From: Isoetes taiwanensis
Lineage: Eukaryota; Streptophyta; Lycopodiopsida; Isoetales; Isoetaceae
Direction of reading: 5' to 3'
Assembly (NCBI GenBank): GCA_021234155.1
Contig: JAJEKV010000027.1
Coordinates: forward strand, 11,730,716 to 11,794,715
DNA length: 64,000 nt
Position 1 is the stretch's first letter. Each line of letters opens with the position of its first letter. The notes below the pieces were generated by a model. That model saw only the letters and a program-made list of their open reading frames with translations, made no database searches and was not told the origin of the DNA. Both the position numbers and the translations under genes were made by a program. Below are positions 1-11,377 of this stretch, piece by piece.

Positions 1-2
1 TT

Positions 3-170
3 GATGGAGCTATGAATAGTGTTGCATGGAAGCGGTTAGGAGTTGCGACGTCTGAACTCCATACTCTTCGATCGCATATGAGCCTTGCCAGGGCGCTCTT
101 GTCACAGGAGATCCGGGCATTAGATAATGTGATAAGGCAAGGCCGATCTGGGAACTGCAGAATTGAAGCT
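3..170 (+). pseudogene. C-terminal fragment of an unrecognised protein family (paralogue of the 7.9-8.4 kb fragment)
   Basis: Plus-strand translation of these bases, open from the window edge, reads DGAMNSVAWKRLGV...ATSELHTLRSHMSLARALL. It aligns by eye with the minus-strand frame at 7,943-8,263 (DSAMSNVEWEQMVV...VSELYTLTSYMSLAKVLL). Shared spacing of W, SELxTL, S(H/Y)MSLA and LL shows they are two copies of one protein. No start codon is available because the copy runs off the left edge, and it stops near base 175. I do not recognise the family. A repeated low-copy protein in such surroundings is probably transposon-borne, but this is inference. Confidence 0.4.
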
Positions 171-365
171 TGCTAGTGGTGTCTTTTGTGGATGTAGATA
201 TCTCTTGCTTTCTTCCCAAGAAACTTATGAGCTTGCTAGTGGTGTCTCTTGTCTTGTTGCTGGAGTTCATGTACAGGTGTTTGCTTCTTGTTTGATACTT
301 GTCCCTGACGGTTAGCCTTGTTGGGACCATGCTTATGACAGGGCCGATGGTGTGGATGTGCATGT

Positions 366-454
366 GGCACTTCTTTACTGTAACAAATGTTTCTGTTGTG
401 ATAAAGTAATGGCGCTTCTGTACTGTAACAAATGTTTTTGTTGTCATAAATTAG
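366..454. repeat. Two-copy 45-bp tandem duplication
   Basis: The unit starting GGCACTTCTTTACTGTAACA at 366-410 is repeated with a few substitutions at 411-454. Period is 45 bp. It has no coding context that I can support. Confidence 0.7.
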
Positions 455-2750
455 TGTTCACACTGTACGCATTTGATGGTTGCTGCCCACGTGTATTTCT
501 TTTTTAGACAATGGTTTGTGGGCATTTTGTGCCCCTATTTTATGGGGTCAATTTGACCCCTGGTTGACTGCGGACTTGCAGCCTGGATTTCTCCAGGCGG
601 CATATTCTGTGGAAGGTGCCGTCATTGGACGGCGAAAAAACGATAATACATGCAAAAAACGATAATACCATACAATAAGGACATTTGAAGGACAAGGGAA
701 AATGTGAGTTAGATTGCATAACCAAGCAGCTCTTAAAGGGAAAGTTTAATGCGTTGTGCTTCTAATGATTGTCTGCTGTTTTATGTTGTCTTGCGCTTTC
801 CTTGTATCGAGGCAGTTAAGAACCTTGAAGTTTGTTTGAGTGTTTCTTATAGATTTAGTTCTTGGTTTTATTTGCTTCACTGTATTTTTCTGTGACATGG
901 CCACGCTGCTCAAATTAGTTGGCTCTGCCAACTGTGTTGTTGTCTTGAGAGACTTTATAGCATAGGACCACTAGAATAAGTTAAACTTGGATTATCATGG
1001 AGATGCTTGATTATCCATATTAATTGAGCTGCCATTGTCTCAGAACCAGCAAATATTACACTCATAATCACTCCTCGAAGCTATTCTTTTGTGAATTTGA
1101 GGCCACTATGAGGGTTAAGAGCTTGAATATGTCATTATGGAGCCCTTATTTTGTCTCTCTGGCTTGCATAATCTCCTCCACAAGCTTGAATAAGATATCC
1201 CTTGCCTATCACGTACATGAAACATTAGATGAAATGCCCAAAAAAAAAGCATTATACAGATGTCCAAACCTCTCATTTATATGGTATTAGACATCATTCC
1301 CAGTTATTTGATCACCTCACGGTATGGTGTGAAAGGGAGATGGAAATACACGAGAATCCTTTCTCAAGCATTTATGTTATCCAAAATGATCATCATATCA
1401 GAACTGGAAGGATCCATGCCACGTACAGTCTAAATAATCATACTCTACGGTTTACTGTCTTTAGGTGACTTTAGTGACATGGATATGTTGCAGAATATGT
1501 ATGTTTTAGCATACTATAAATTTAACCAATTTGTCAGTGGAGCTGCCAACAAGCAGCAACATTTGAAGTCTATCGCTAATCTAGTCTCTTGCTCAGTTTT
1601 TGTATATTGCGCTGGTTTGTTGGATACAAGGAGGGTTGGAGGTTGGTTGTAAGCACGCTTTAACCGTTTGTAAGATCCCGACCTTCCAGTTCTTAAAAAT
1701 TCTGGACAACAATTTCTTCCTCGTCATCCTTAATGTTGCATCGGTAGTGGAGCGAAAGTGCGTGGAGCTTATCAGCTCTGAAAATTTCGTGCTAGTCCCA
1801 AATTCTTGAGCTTCCTGCAAACATGCTACTTCTGGAATTTATGGAATTTTACGCATATTTTACATTCCCCAAGGTTTGTGTCGCCTTACTTGTAGATAGT
1901 CCGTTAACCCACTTCGATATGTATGATTTAGCAGAGCAGCTCAGTGGAAAAGCGCAAGGTATATCTCTCTGTTAGAAACTGCAATCTCTTGAGATTTGCA
2001 ACTTTTATATCTGCCGTCAGATTTGCAGCTTCTGTATTTGTAAAGGAAAAATCAATGGTGGTTAAAAGTACTCTCTGAAGGGACCAATTCCTTCACTATT
2101 CTCTTTTTAAAGTACTTAGTTTACTGCCTTTAAAGTAGGATCTTTTACTTAGAAACATGTCAGTTACATTTAACATCTTAAGAAGGTGTGAATTTGATTT
2201 GCTACCTTTTTGTGCGGCTTACACATTTGCACAATTGAAAGCACCAGTGTACCTCCTACCAAGAGATGCTAATTTTATATGGCTCGCAGCTTCTCGAGTA
2301 TTTAATTTATGCTAATATAAAGTCATGGGAATGAAGAATTAAAAGGAAAGATTAATTCAATGTATTTTACTTTTCCTCAGATTTATGCAAACTAACCACA
2401 GGAGTGCAGAATGTGTTGGAGTTTTAGGCATCGTTCTGACACATTAATAGTGGCATGAAATATTATGCTAGAATCGTCGTCATTACAGGTTTATGTTTCT
2501 GGCAAGAGGCAGTCAGAATTCTGGCACCCCGGAGACAGGATATTGGTGCACGAAGACGCAAAGCTGCCATTTTTCTATGGAACTAGCACACCCCATTCTT
2601 GTTGCCAATGCATCTGTTGAGATCTTGGGCAAATAAGCGTGAAACACATCTGAATTGCTAAAACCTTTGTAAACTGTTCAGAACTTAATTTTAAAACAAC
2701 ACAACTCTTACTTTGCAGCTGCTATTTTATGTGGGAGTTGACTTGTTAGC
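455..2750. other. Intergenic, no supportable gene
   Basis: AT-rich DNA with scattered short open frames, none with a recognisable domain. One exon-like stretch at about 2,490-2,590 follows an acceptor-like TTACAG and reads VYVSGKRQSEFWHPGDRILV. I cannot assign it to a family, and no neighbouring exon is visible. Confidence 0.4.
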
Positions 2751-3000
2751 AACATCATCATCATCATTATCGCCCATCCTGTTAAGCAAATCGTGTTATT
2801 TTTCGCCACCATCTTTTTCTTGGATAGCTAATAGTATTGGCATCTATTTGTACCTCCTCCTCCTACATGCATCTACGTGTTAGAGCATTCAAATCTTGAC
2901 TGCCATTCAAGCCTTGACTGCCACCTGTTACAGCATTTAAATCTTGACTGCCATTCAAACCTTGACTGCCACCGGTAGGATCATCATTGCCAAAGTGATG
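2750..3000. repeat. Segment homologous to 11.29-11.80 kb (the copy without the MITE)
   Basis: The text from the CATCATCATTATCG stretch through CCACCATC, the GATAGCTAATAG stretch and the CTTGACTGCCATTCAA repeats is found again at 11,290-11,377 plus 11,669-11,800. Here the two halves are contiguous at about 2,821, so this is the unoccupied version of the site that holds a MITE at 11.38 kb. A small internal duplication around TCTTGACTGCCATTCAA (two rounds) is also present. Confidence 0.7.
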
Positions 3001-3299
3001 AGAAGGAGGTAAATGTTGCAGACCCAACAAAATCATGTCACTGGTTCATAATCCTTAATTAAAACCAATTCTTGAGAATACTGAGACATTGGTCGAACAT
3101 CTTCATTTGGGCTTCAAAGTTGAGCCACTCCATGTTTGTTTTACATGATAAATACGAAACAAAAGCATTTAGGTTAGCACAATATATACACGCAACCCAG
3201 CCCAAAAATAAACAAGGGGAGAGAAACACGTAACACACATTTCAGAGACCAAACTTTTGGATGGGGAGTATGACATATATTACTTTTGATTAACTTGGG

Positions 3300-5508
3300 T
3301 CAGTCAGCTGAAGGTGACCATGATATCAGAAATCCATGAGGCTCATAGTTCTTGGTATCTGGCCAAGTGTCCTCCACAATAAATCCTCGACTGACCTCCA
3401 TCCATGCACCAGTTTCAGCTACATCCTTTCCAGTATGCTCATTAGGGACCAAGTTTTCCCAACACATTTCTGCAACCATAAAACGTCGCATTCGTGGCAC
3501 TTGCCTTTTCTCAGCAGTTTGAGCAACCTCCTCAGCAATCTCAAGAAATGCCTCTATTGATAGCAACCTTGAGCATCCAATCTTGTCCGACTCGTTGATT
3601 ATTATAGGTGAAAGCCATTCCTTCTTAGGTACAATATACCACTTGCTATTTTGATGGAAAGACCGTGAGACCAACTTAGTAAACTTACAAATGTGCACCC
3701 ACCACCCAGCCCAATGTTGTGAGTTCAGCCGCGATTTTTGCCGCCTTATACAGTTCCCATCCTTGGTGATGGCATTTTCATTGCTCGTCAAAGCATTATT
3801 ACAGCCTTCAAAAGTCTGAAGTTCTATGTTTTTAAGGCTAGCTTCACCGAAACTTCTTTTCTGCATAAACCGATCTCGAATTCCATGCTGCTTTAGATGA
3901 TGCCATAACCTATATTCATAAAATAAATAGCCTTTCAAGAAAGCCCTTGGCCTGACTAATAGCTTGCAATCTGCACCTTTGTGTTTTTGCACAGCATTAG
4001 TTGATTCCTGAATTGTATCAGGTAGCTGAGCTTGATTGAGATTCTGGCTTGGAAAAAAGAGGTCCATTAACAGGGGTCGAGCACATGGCTTCGATGAGAG
4101 CAAAAGCTGCTTTTTTAGCCTTTCTTTCCTATCAGCCAGAGTCTCGCCCACATGAGGCCCTAGAAAACACCCTAAAAACCCATCTGTATTCCAGACATTC
4201 CTCCAATTCATTGAATCTGTGAAGTGCATGGATTTGGAAATATCAAATTGTTCTTCATAGTCACCCTGTGGACATAAGCTGCCTGATCTAGAGTCCTTCA
4301 TGGTCCACCATGCAAATTCTGGGGTCTCCAGACCAAATGGCTCCCATGGCCCAGTATACAGCAAAAATTTTACTGACACCTCCCAATGTTCAACGTATGC
4401 CCCATTGTCTCTGGACATTAGGTCATCCTTCGGAAAAGCAGGATTTGGCGCATGCTGCGCTTGAAAGAGAAAGTCAAACTCACCTACAGTATTTGTCCCC
4501 TTGTTCAGTGATTTCTTTTTTAGCTTTGACAACTGTTTCCTCTCTCTTCTTGTAAGAAATGCATGTATACTTGGGGCCATCTCATGTGGGGGCTTATCTT
4601 GTAAGCTACTTTCAATCTTGTTGAATGTCTCCGAACCGTTGTCACAAATATGAATCCCAAAAACAGATGACTCATCATTACCTTGAAAATTAGGAAAGCT
4701 TTTATTTACATCCATTTGTTCCATTACTTGTTGAGAACAGAAAAGCGTCTCTACTTGTGAAGTTGGTGAATAAAGTATGACATACTCTACACAGTTTGCA
4801 AAATGATCTCCTGTATAGTTCCAATGCAATATGAGCGATACAATGTTTAACCACAACCAAGCAAAATATGTCTTCGAAATTACCTAGTCGAGTGCTTTCA
4901 CGCTTTGATGTAAACCAATTCTTCACAGATTTCAAGTCCAGGTTCTTCAGCCAATCGGCAGTCTGGTCCCATTTATCTCGAGATCCCACAGAAATAAAGG
5001 CGCATGCTGTTGCAGATGGCAACTTTATTTTAATGTGACATCAAAGTTGTTAGAAATAAATTGTCGCAAATCAACCCCAACTTGAATAAAACAAGATGCC
5101 ATTCGCTACTAGATTGAATGGGCTCAGAAGACAGGTTGTGCCAGTAATCTTAATTTAACTAAGTAGAGAACTGCACAAGTTAGATAAATTGAGGGTTCTA
5201 TTAAGCACAATGCTTCTGCTGAACTGGAAAATGGAAGAAATATGAAGTGCAATAGGGTAACAGCATTTTACTACATTGAAATCCTTACCTCAAGTGAGTC
5301 CAATAGAAGTGGTGGGCTTAGAATCACAAATGCAATATCCCGAATGAGCCTGCACCAAGATGAAATCCATAGACAATGACATATAGATTTGCATAAAAAA
5401 GGGGAGGAGAATGTTTAACCTGTGGGGTAATCGCTTCAAAAACTCCCATCTTTCCAAGCTTTCAGAGTATGAAAGCAATTCTTCAGAAACTTGCAGTTCG
5501 CTATCCAT
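3300..5508 (-). CDS. DUF1853 family protein, copy A (best preserved copy, probable frameshift)
   Basis: Exon 1 (5,508-5,420) starts MDSELQVSEELL and ends WEFLKRLPH, followed by a GT donor. Exon 2 (5,349-5,289) reads RLIRDIAFVILSPPLLLDSLE between AG and GTAAGG. Exons 1 and 2 total 150 nt and splice in phase. RDxAxxxLSPPLL is a DUF1853 hallmark. A third block near 5,040-4,880 gives WLKNLDLKSVKNWF...STRLG. The long ORF 4,856-3,300 (518 residues) holds GEFDFLF (125-131), HWEVSVKF (157-164), GPHVGETLADRKERL (233-247), WYIVPKKEWLSP (406-417) and RGFIVEDTWP (490-499), in the same order as in bacterial DUF1853 proteins. The E126-x-D128 ... E159-x3-K163 pattern resembles a PD-(D/E)XK nuclease core; I believe DUF1853 is placed in that clan but cannot check. 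The frame moves by one base near 4,880 between STRLG and YFAWLWLN, so either an intron is misread or the copy is broken. Function in plants is unknown. Confidence 0.75.
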
Positions 5509-5808
5509 CTTGAAACTGCGTTGTGCGGGATCGATCAGATGAAGCCGCGACTTGGAAAAGAAATTGCAGTGGCTTCTTGCGAAGGGATAACAGAGGGCAC
5601 GAACATCTGCAAATGCACAAACTGTGGTAAAATGAAATGTTTTCGACAATCGTGCCTTTTCTCTCTCTCCACAATAAAAGGCTTTCCGAAATAAATAAAA
5701 GGGTAAATAAAATAGGATAAAGGGCAAAAAAAAAGGCAAAAAAAAGGCTCTAAAACAAACTATATATATGTGTGCGGTGGCATTAGTGTTTGAGAGCAGA
5801 AATAAAAC
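5509..5808. promoter_or_regulatory. Bidirectional promoter between DUF1853-A and DUF1685-A
   Basis: The two start codons face away from each other with 300 bp between them. On the plus side a TATATATATG box (5,761-5,770) sits about 40 bp before the DUF1685 ATG. Equivalent boxes occur in copies B (24,391), C (39,741) and D (about 63,945). The stretch 5,690-5,760 is rich in AAAGGC and AAAAGG motifs, which recur in the other copies. Confidence 0.6.
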
Positions 5809-6459
5809 ATGGAGCAAAACAAAACATCAAGACGGTCTTCAAAGTTGCTCAAATCTAAATCTGATCTGGGTACAAGTAGCATCCATGGAGAGTGTTACGA
5901 GGAGGTATGGAAAAGGAGAAGGGCGCTACGGAGGTTGAGATCCTCAGTTTCCACTTCAGATCTCTCGAAGCTAAACGTGAAGTTGAATGAAGATGATTTT
6001 ACAGAACTCGAGGGATGCATTGATTTAGGTTTTGGGTTTGAACACGGTCATCCTACACTTTGGGATGTCCTACCTGCACTTCAAATGTGTTATGTGACAT
6101 CGCCGTCATCGTCAAAAAGTGTAGGAGAAGGAGAAGAGGAAAGAGGCCATGATGCACAATTCATTGCAAAAGAAACCCTACTTGAATCTCTCCTTCAATC
6201 TCCTGCTTCTCCTTCGGATGTAGAACAAGTGAGTGTTGAATCTAGCCCTCCTAGAGGTCCTTATCATGGTGAGCCTAATCTAAGACGTGTTGTTAGTGGC
6301 TCTAAACTATATTCTCCTAGAAAGCTTGATCCCCACAAGCTTGAAATGATTAAGTGGTGGGCCAAGGGTGTTGCTTGCAATTGTCGACAGTCACAAATTG
6401 TCAAGCTTTGCAAAGAGGAGAAACAGGCATGTGAATATGAAGGGAAGCAAATGAAATAG
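5809..6459 (+). CDS. DUF1685 family protein, copy A
   Basis: Single-exon ORF of 216 residues in the normal size range of this plant family (PF07939). Residues 62-98 contain DDFTELEGCIDLGFGF and LWDVLPALQMCYV. Residues 169-205 contain SPRKLDPHKLEMIKWWAKGV then ACNCRQ. These match the two DUF1685 blocks (D-x-ELKGCIDLGFGF and the C-terminal W-A-x-x-VAC-x-x-RQ). The N terminus is basic (KLLKSKSD, KRRRALRRLRS) and the middle is Ser/Pro-rich and probably disordered. The start is supported by the TATA box 40 bp upstream and by identical starts in copies B-D. It is the plus-strand partner of the divergent DUF1853 gene. Molecular function is not known. No break is visible, so it could be functional. 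Confidence 0.85.
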   Translation: MEQNKTSRRSSKLLKSKSDLGTSSIHGECYEEVWKRRRALRRLRSSVSTSDLSKLNVKLNEDDFTELEGCIDLGFGFEHGHPTLWDVLPALQMCYVTSPSSSKSVGEGEEERGHDAQFIAKETLLESLLQSPASPSDVEQVSVESSPPRGPYHGEPNLRRVVSGSKLYSPRKLDPHKLEMIKWWAKGVACNCRQSQIVKLCKEEKQACEYEGKQMK

Positions 6460-7940
6460 ATGCATCTTCGAATAAGTCTTTGCAATACTATAATTCCATT
6501 TAACTGTATCTTCTACCATCTTATTAGGATGAAAATCAATCAATTAATTTTGTCTTGCAATAAATTCAATTTTCTTTTGAAATTGGTGTAAATTTCTATT
6601 AATTCTTTCTTTTTCTCTAAGTTTGTTTAGTTTCAATTCTCTCCAGAAAATCCTAGATGCATAGATCAAGATGCGTTTTTTTGTAGTTTTATATGTTTTT
6701 TGCTACGGTTTTCATTCTATTTTTAAGGGCGTATTGCCCAAAACCTATTAATCAGTACATCTACAGTGCACAATGTATTCTCATATTCGAATAGCATATT
6801 ATGTATGGTTTTGTAATTGTTTTGCATTGTATATTTTTTTTGCTTAAAAATCAATTATTTTTTAAATTCCAAACGTAATGGAAGCATCGAGAGGCTTTAT
6901 TTTAGGATTCTTGGCTAGATTTGCCTTTGATTTTAGAGCAACGTCATTTCTTTCACTCATTCATTTGAAGAGCGAAACAAAGGTCTGCAGTGGAGGTCCC
7001 TGTAGGAGTAGAGACACGCCCACAACATGGCATATATTTGGGTTTGTACTACTGGAAGTATTATCGTGGGGTGTGTATTAGGAATTTTTGTGGCCATCAG
7101 ATCATGCAATATTTCCCAGAATATTCCATGAACTACCCTTTAGTCCATCCCTTGTAAATCAAGATGGAGTCAAGCTGCTCCAAGTTGTCCTGATTTGAAG
7201 GAGCTACTTAGAAAAACAAACCCAATGGTTATCTTCAAAACTGATACAACACACACGATATAACCTGATACAACACAATATTCCAATACCTAATTGAATA
7301 TCATATACCTAATACACCGTATCATTCTAAAACTAAGCGAGCTTGGAGAATCAAACCCCAACTAGAATCCAATGCTCTGGACTTACTTGAAACGTCTCCT
7401 TGAGGATATCTCTGATGTCGATAAGAGCTTGAATATTCTATCAGCACCTCTCATGTGACAGAATGCTCATGCTCTCAGCAACATCAGAGACAAGAAAAGC
7501 ATGGCTCAACAGAACTTCAACAAGATGAAGATGATCGCTCTGATGCCACTGACTGCCGATAAAAGCTCCAACAGATCAAAGTGATGATCTTCATATAATC
7601 CTTGCTAGCATCACACATGCTCTCCAATTGTACACTATGACAAATTATAGTGAGCCTGGGGAATTGAACCCTAGCGCGATGCCCATGCTCATCCCGGCAT
7701 TGCTAATATCCCAACCCAAGGGATGGCTGCTATATCCAGGGGTCGTAGCTCGATGAAAGTTCAAGTCTGTTAGTATAAATACGAACGTACATGTAATAAG
7801 CATACAGTCTACAAGTGCAAAAATCAGAAACCGTCTTATTCACATTTAATAAATCAGAAAAAGGTCCATGTGCTTGACAAGCACTGAAATGACTCCTCCA
7901 ATCAACTTAAAGTTCATAAAAATAATGAGATCAAATATTA
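6460..7940. other. 3' flank of copy A and intergenic DNA
   Basis: The first about 150 bp (GTCTTGCAATAAATTCAATT and following) are shared with the 3' flanks of copies B (29.3 kb), C (40.5 kb) and D (63.1 kb), marking the conserved end of the duplicated unit. Beyond it I see no gene. A retrotransposon-like primer site variant (GCTCTGATGCCA, 7,538-7,549) and a B-box-like GGGTTCAATTCCC on the minus strand near 7,670 hint at decayed mobile DNA, but neither is enough for a call. Confidence 0.4.
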
Positions 7941-7942
7941 AT

Positions 7943-8436
7943 TCATGGACGACGGGCACTATTGCGCATGTCTAAGCAAGAGTCAACCTGCTGGATTTGT
8001 TGGATCAATAAAACCTTGGCAAGGCTCATGTAGGACGTCAAAGTATAGAGTTCAGAAACGAGCACAACCATTTGTTCCCACTCCACGTTAGACATGGCAG
8101 AATCTATGGCATCAAAGATACCTGTAAGTTGTCGGCTCAACACATGAAGAGAGGTGTCTGTCTTATGGGCCTCAGTTCCAATCTGTATCACATTAGAAAT
8201 AAATTCTTGAGCACAAAACACTTGCTCTAGTTCAGTGGGATAAACACATGAATAGAAGGACAATTAGACTCTCTTTTAATGGCTTCATTCACAGCCTTAG
8301 GAGATTTATACTCTTCCCTAAGAACAACCTGACAATGAAGATAATCAATAGAGGTACCCCTCTCAAGGGCAACAACCCCAGCCAAACATCTCTTGTCACA
8401 AAAAGAGGACAAGGCATCATAAAGACTTCGAAGCAC
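7943..8436 (-). pseudogene. Unrecognised protein fragment with possible HUH/Rep-like strand, in two frames
   Basis: Two overlapping minus-strand frames join into one protein. The upstream frame (8,436-8,227) reads ALSSFCDKRCLAGVVALERG then SIDYLHCQVVLREEYKSP and AVNEAIKRE. The downstream frame (8,263-7,943) carries the part duplicated at bases 3-170. A frameshift lies near 8,240. The hydrophobic-ALERG...YLHCQVVL pattern recalls the Gly-rich/HUQ strand of rolling-circle Rep proteins, but only by shape; no catalytic Tyr helix is visible. I would not assign a function. Confidence 0.4.
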
Positions 8437-8739
8437 ATCTCAGCCTGAAAGTTCAAGAGTCACCGACATCAATTGCCCCCAATCCATCTCTAAATTAAAC
8501 TCATTCCTTGCGGCCCTCTTCATAAACATCTTGAACAAAAAAAAAAACAGAAGACAAGGAGAATTACCTAAGCGCTGCTGGAAGAACAAAGCCATAATAA
8601 CAATTTCCTTTCCATGCAAGCAAGGAAATGCAGGCGCTATTTGCAGAGGCCAAAAATGGAAACCAACGGGGCCTCACACGGCATCCAATGCCATCCTAAA
8701 CCTTATGAAACACAAAAAATACCCTTTCTGTTTCTAATT

Positions 8740-9640
8740 GGCCTGTCCACCATCAGCAACTTACGGTTTTTCATACGAATACCTAAATTAACAATTAGCA
8801 ATCTTAGGTTATATTTCTACGATTTGTTCTCAGTGGTGCCTTCAAAACTAAGGGATTTGCCTTTACCTAGACTTCAATCTTCACTAAAAGAAATTGTGCT
8901 ATGTTCAAGAGTAGTAGTACATACGTATTGTAAGGTACCTTGTGATGTCAGCAAGATGTTAAGAATTCAAATCATCATCATCTTTGACTATCCAGAGTAT
9001 TTTTCTGGTAGTTTCCAAAACATATAGACCCTAACATGCTCTTACCCAAAAGAAAAGCCATTATGTCTCCCCCTTGCCAGAGATCATTTTCCAGATGCTA
9101 GTTGCAGAGAAGAATTATTCTTTAGTACAAAATAGTTAAGATCCTTACCTTTTGAGCCCACTAATTTGGAGAATTGAATCTTGGAGTATGGCAATATCAG
9201 AAGTGTGATTTGTGGTACAGTGTCCTGGAAGAGAATCAACTTGTTTGATTTGCTTTAGAAGGTAATGTCATGTTGACCAAGTTTTTAGCTCCGGTCAATA
9301 TAAGTAAAAATCGACGGGGGTGTGAAGGAAATTATGATCATTGGGATAAATTTGTTATAATGGGCTCAATATATGAAGGCCCATAAAATAATATTAATGG
9401 TTGTGAAGTTTAAAGGTTGACATGAAGAGGTGATTTGAAGGGGCGAGATTAAGGGGTGTTATCGAAGGGTGGAGATGAAGAGATTGCAAATAGACGGATA
9501 TGATGAAGAGGTAGAAGTTTGAAAATTTTTGAGGAGCACGAGCTCCTCCTCTCTTCCCCTTGCTCCACGATTTTGTGGAGGGTGGCCGCCTCCACATGAT
9601 TTGGTTTAAGGCCCCTCCATATTTCAGAGACATGGGGGGA
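8740..9640. repeat. Dispersed repeat, arm 1 (inverted relative to 29.86-30.53 kb)
   Basis: Blocks such as CAGCAACTTACGGTTTTTCA (8,755), ACCTAAATTAACAATTAGCA, TTCAATTCTCCAAATTAGTG (complement near 9,160) and the GAGGAGCACGAGCTCCTCCT palindrome (about 9,530) recur in reverse order and complement at 29,860-30,530. It includes minus-strand ORFs (9,394-9,718) that are repeat sequence rather than a gene. An isolated half of the 12.24 kb MITE terminus (CCCTAACATGCTCTTACCC) lies at 9,031-9,049. Confidence 0.65.
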
Positions 9641-10857
9641 TTTCATAGTTGTAATTGAAATTCTTTTATTATGAAGAATTCTTTTATGCCAAGATTTATT
9701 TTTCAAGTTTTTCTTCAAATTTCTTCCTTTCTTTCCCTATAGCAGCAAGAATGATCTTGATTTTGCCTTTTGAGGCCAAATGATGGGGATGTGGAAAAAT
9801 CCGCCATTGCACCAGTTAATAGATATGATCCATTCTTGCTGCTCCATTTTGCCACTTATCTGTTTCCCTTAGGAGTCTTCCAGATTTTTTTTTTTTGCAA
9901 ACACTAATATTACCATGGCATTTTGGCACTTGCACCCTCTGATTATTGGCTGTGAGATGTCTTACCAGCAGCTGAAATAGATTATTACATATTACTTTTA
10001 GTTGGAAGCTCCATTTGGAAGAGCCATCTTGGAAAAATGGATTGAATTCCATGCATCAAAGGTTTGTATATTGAATTCCATTGAGATGGTAAATAAACTA
10101 GCTATTATGTTCTTTCCTTTCCTTTAACCCTTTTAAACTTGTGGTTTCATAGACATTTATACTAATCATGCCATCATCATTTTAGGTGCACCTGCAGTCC
10201 AAGTAGCTACTAGCTATTGCAATCAGCTATTTCCTTTTCTTCATCTCTTTTTGCTTGCAGAGGCTTTGAACTTGAAAGACTAGATGAAATGGCAAGAGTT
10301 TACTCTTTCGATCCTTTTGTTGCACTCAGCCGTTATATCAAACAAACACATTCAAGCAAGTCACTGTAATTGTAGTTTTGTAGTTTGTTAAAGCATTAAT
10401 AAGGGTTTTGTCTAGATTTGTTCAATCCAGTTGGTAATATACAAATAGTTTTTTGTGGAAAAGCGTCTACTAGTCCAACTTCATTGATGTACAGATGCAT
10501 CCTTAATAGGTTGAAGCAGGAGATTCCATCAAAAGAAAGCAAACCATCCTTGAGTGGTATAACAGTATACCATGCTGCGTCAACTTCTAATTCTCATAGA
10601 AGATGCTATTGATATTCTTCAAGGATTTTTTTATTAATACATTCAAGCACTCAAAGCATTTGAATGTGTGTCTCTCACCATAAACATGCTCTTTCTAGAC
10701 TCAAATACGTAATTAGGCTAGTTATTCACAAGTTGTGACTTTAGTTCTTTTGTCCTATAGAATGGGCTAATATGTTCCCCATGGTTTTGCTTATAGCATT
10801 GCTATTGATATATAAATTAAAGCAAATGAAGCATGCTCAATTATCACCTCCTATTTA
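9641..10857. other. Intergenic, no supportable gene
   Basis: AT-rich sequence. A short open stretch at about 10,262-10,360 (RGFELERLDEMARVYSFDPF) could be an exon remnant, but nothing around it supports a gene model. Confidence 0.35.
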
Positions 10858-11164
10858 GGCTCAGATTTCACTAGTCCAGAAGCTTTGAGCTAAATGAACC
10901 TGAGAGCTGCACGACAGCCCCTGTCATCAGTTTTAGCATATCATTGCGGGCTCAAAACTTTTGATGTGGCTTAGAAAGCTGCAATTTTTCTCCCGTGCAA
11001 GATCTCCTGGGAGTTGCTCTTTCTTTCTGGATAATCTGCCATCTAGACAATGCAATGGGGTCTTTAGGAGATGCCGGAACAACAGTAGAATCGATTAGCT
11101 GGAAGCTAATCTGGAACATCTCGAACAAAATGCAAAATGATGACCTTCCAGTGGAATCTAGGCC
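10858..11164. mobile_element. Tourist/PIF-Harbinger-like MITE, copy 1
   Basis: The 307-bp segment starts GGCTCAGATTTCACT and ends in the complement of GGCCTAGATTCCACT. It is flanked by the 3-bp direct repeat TTA on both sides (10,855-10,857 and 11,165-11,167). TTA duplications and GG-initial short inverted termini are typical of PIF/Harbinger MITEs. Its body is homologous, in opposite orientation, to the element at 11,378. Confidence 0.75.
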
Positions 11165-11377
11165 TTAAAAGGTCATCGATGTGAATTACCATCTCACATT
11201 CAATAGGTCCTTTGTGTGAAATGATCAATTACCATCTCGAATTAATAGGTTCTCAGTGTCAAATACACCTCTATGGTAGAGTTGCCGTCTAAATTTCTCT
11301 TATCCCCCATCGTAATCATCATTATCACACACCCTGTTAGCCAACTTGTGTTATTTTTTCCCACCATCTTTTCCTTA
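11165..11377. other. Spacer between the inverted MITE pair
   Basis: About 210 bp. Its right half (from about 11,290) is the left flank homologous to the duplicated segment at 2.75 kb. No gene is visible. Confidence 0.5.

Noticed and set aside
10-447. 145-codon minus-strand ORF
   Set aside because: Composition is repeat-like (it includes the 45-bp tandem duplication), and the plus strand of the same bases carries the fragment related to 7.9 kb.
1735-1830. VELISSENF reminiscent of serine hydroxymethyltransferase
   Set aside because: Only about nine residues match, with no continuation in any frame.
3300-4856. Idea that the 518-codon ORF is a Rab3GAP catalytic subunit
   Set aside because: Motifs (RDxAxxxLSPPLL, GEFDFLF, HWEVSVKF, RGFIVEDTWP) fit DUF1853, and none of the Rab3GAP signatures are present.
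7530-7560. PBS-like GCTCTGATGCCACTG suggesting an LTR retrotransposon
   Set aside because: No LTR pair, gag or pol nearby; one short motif is not enough.
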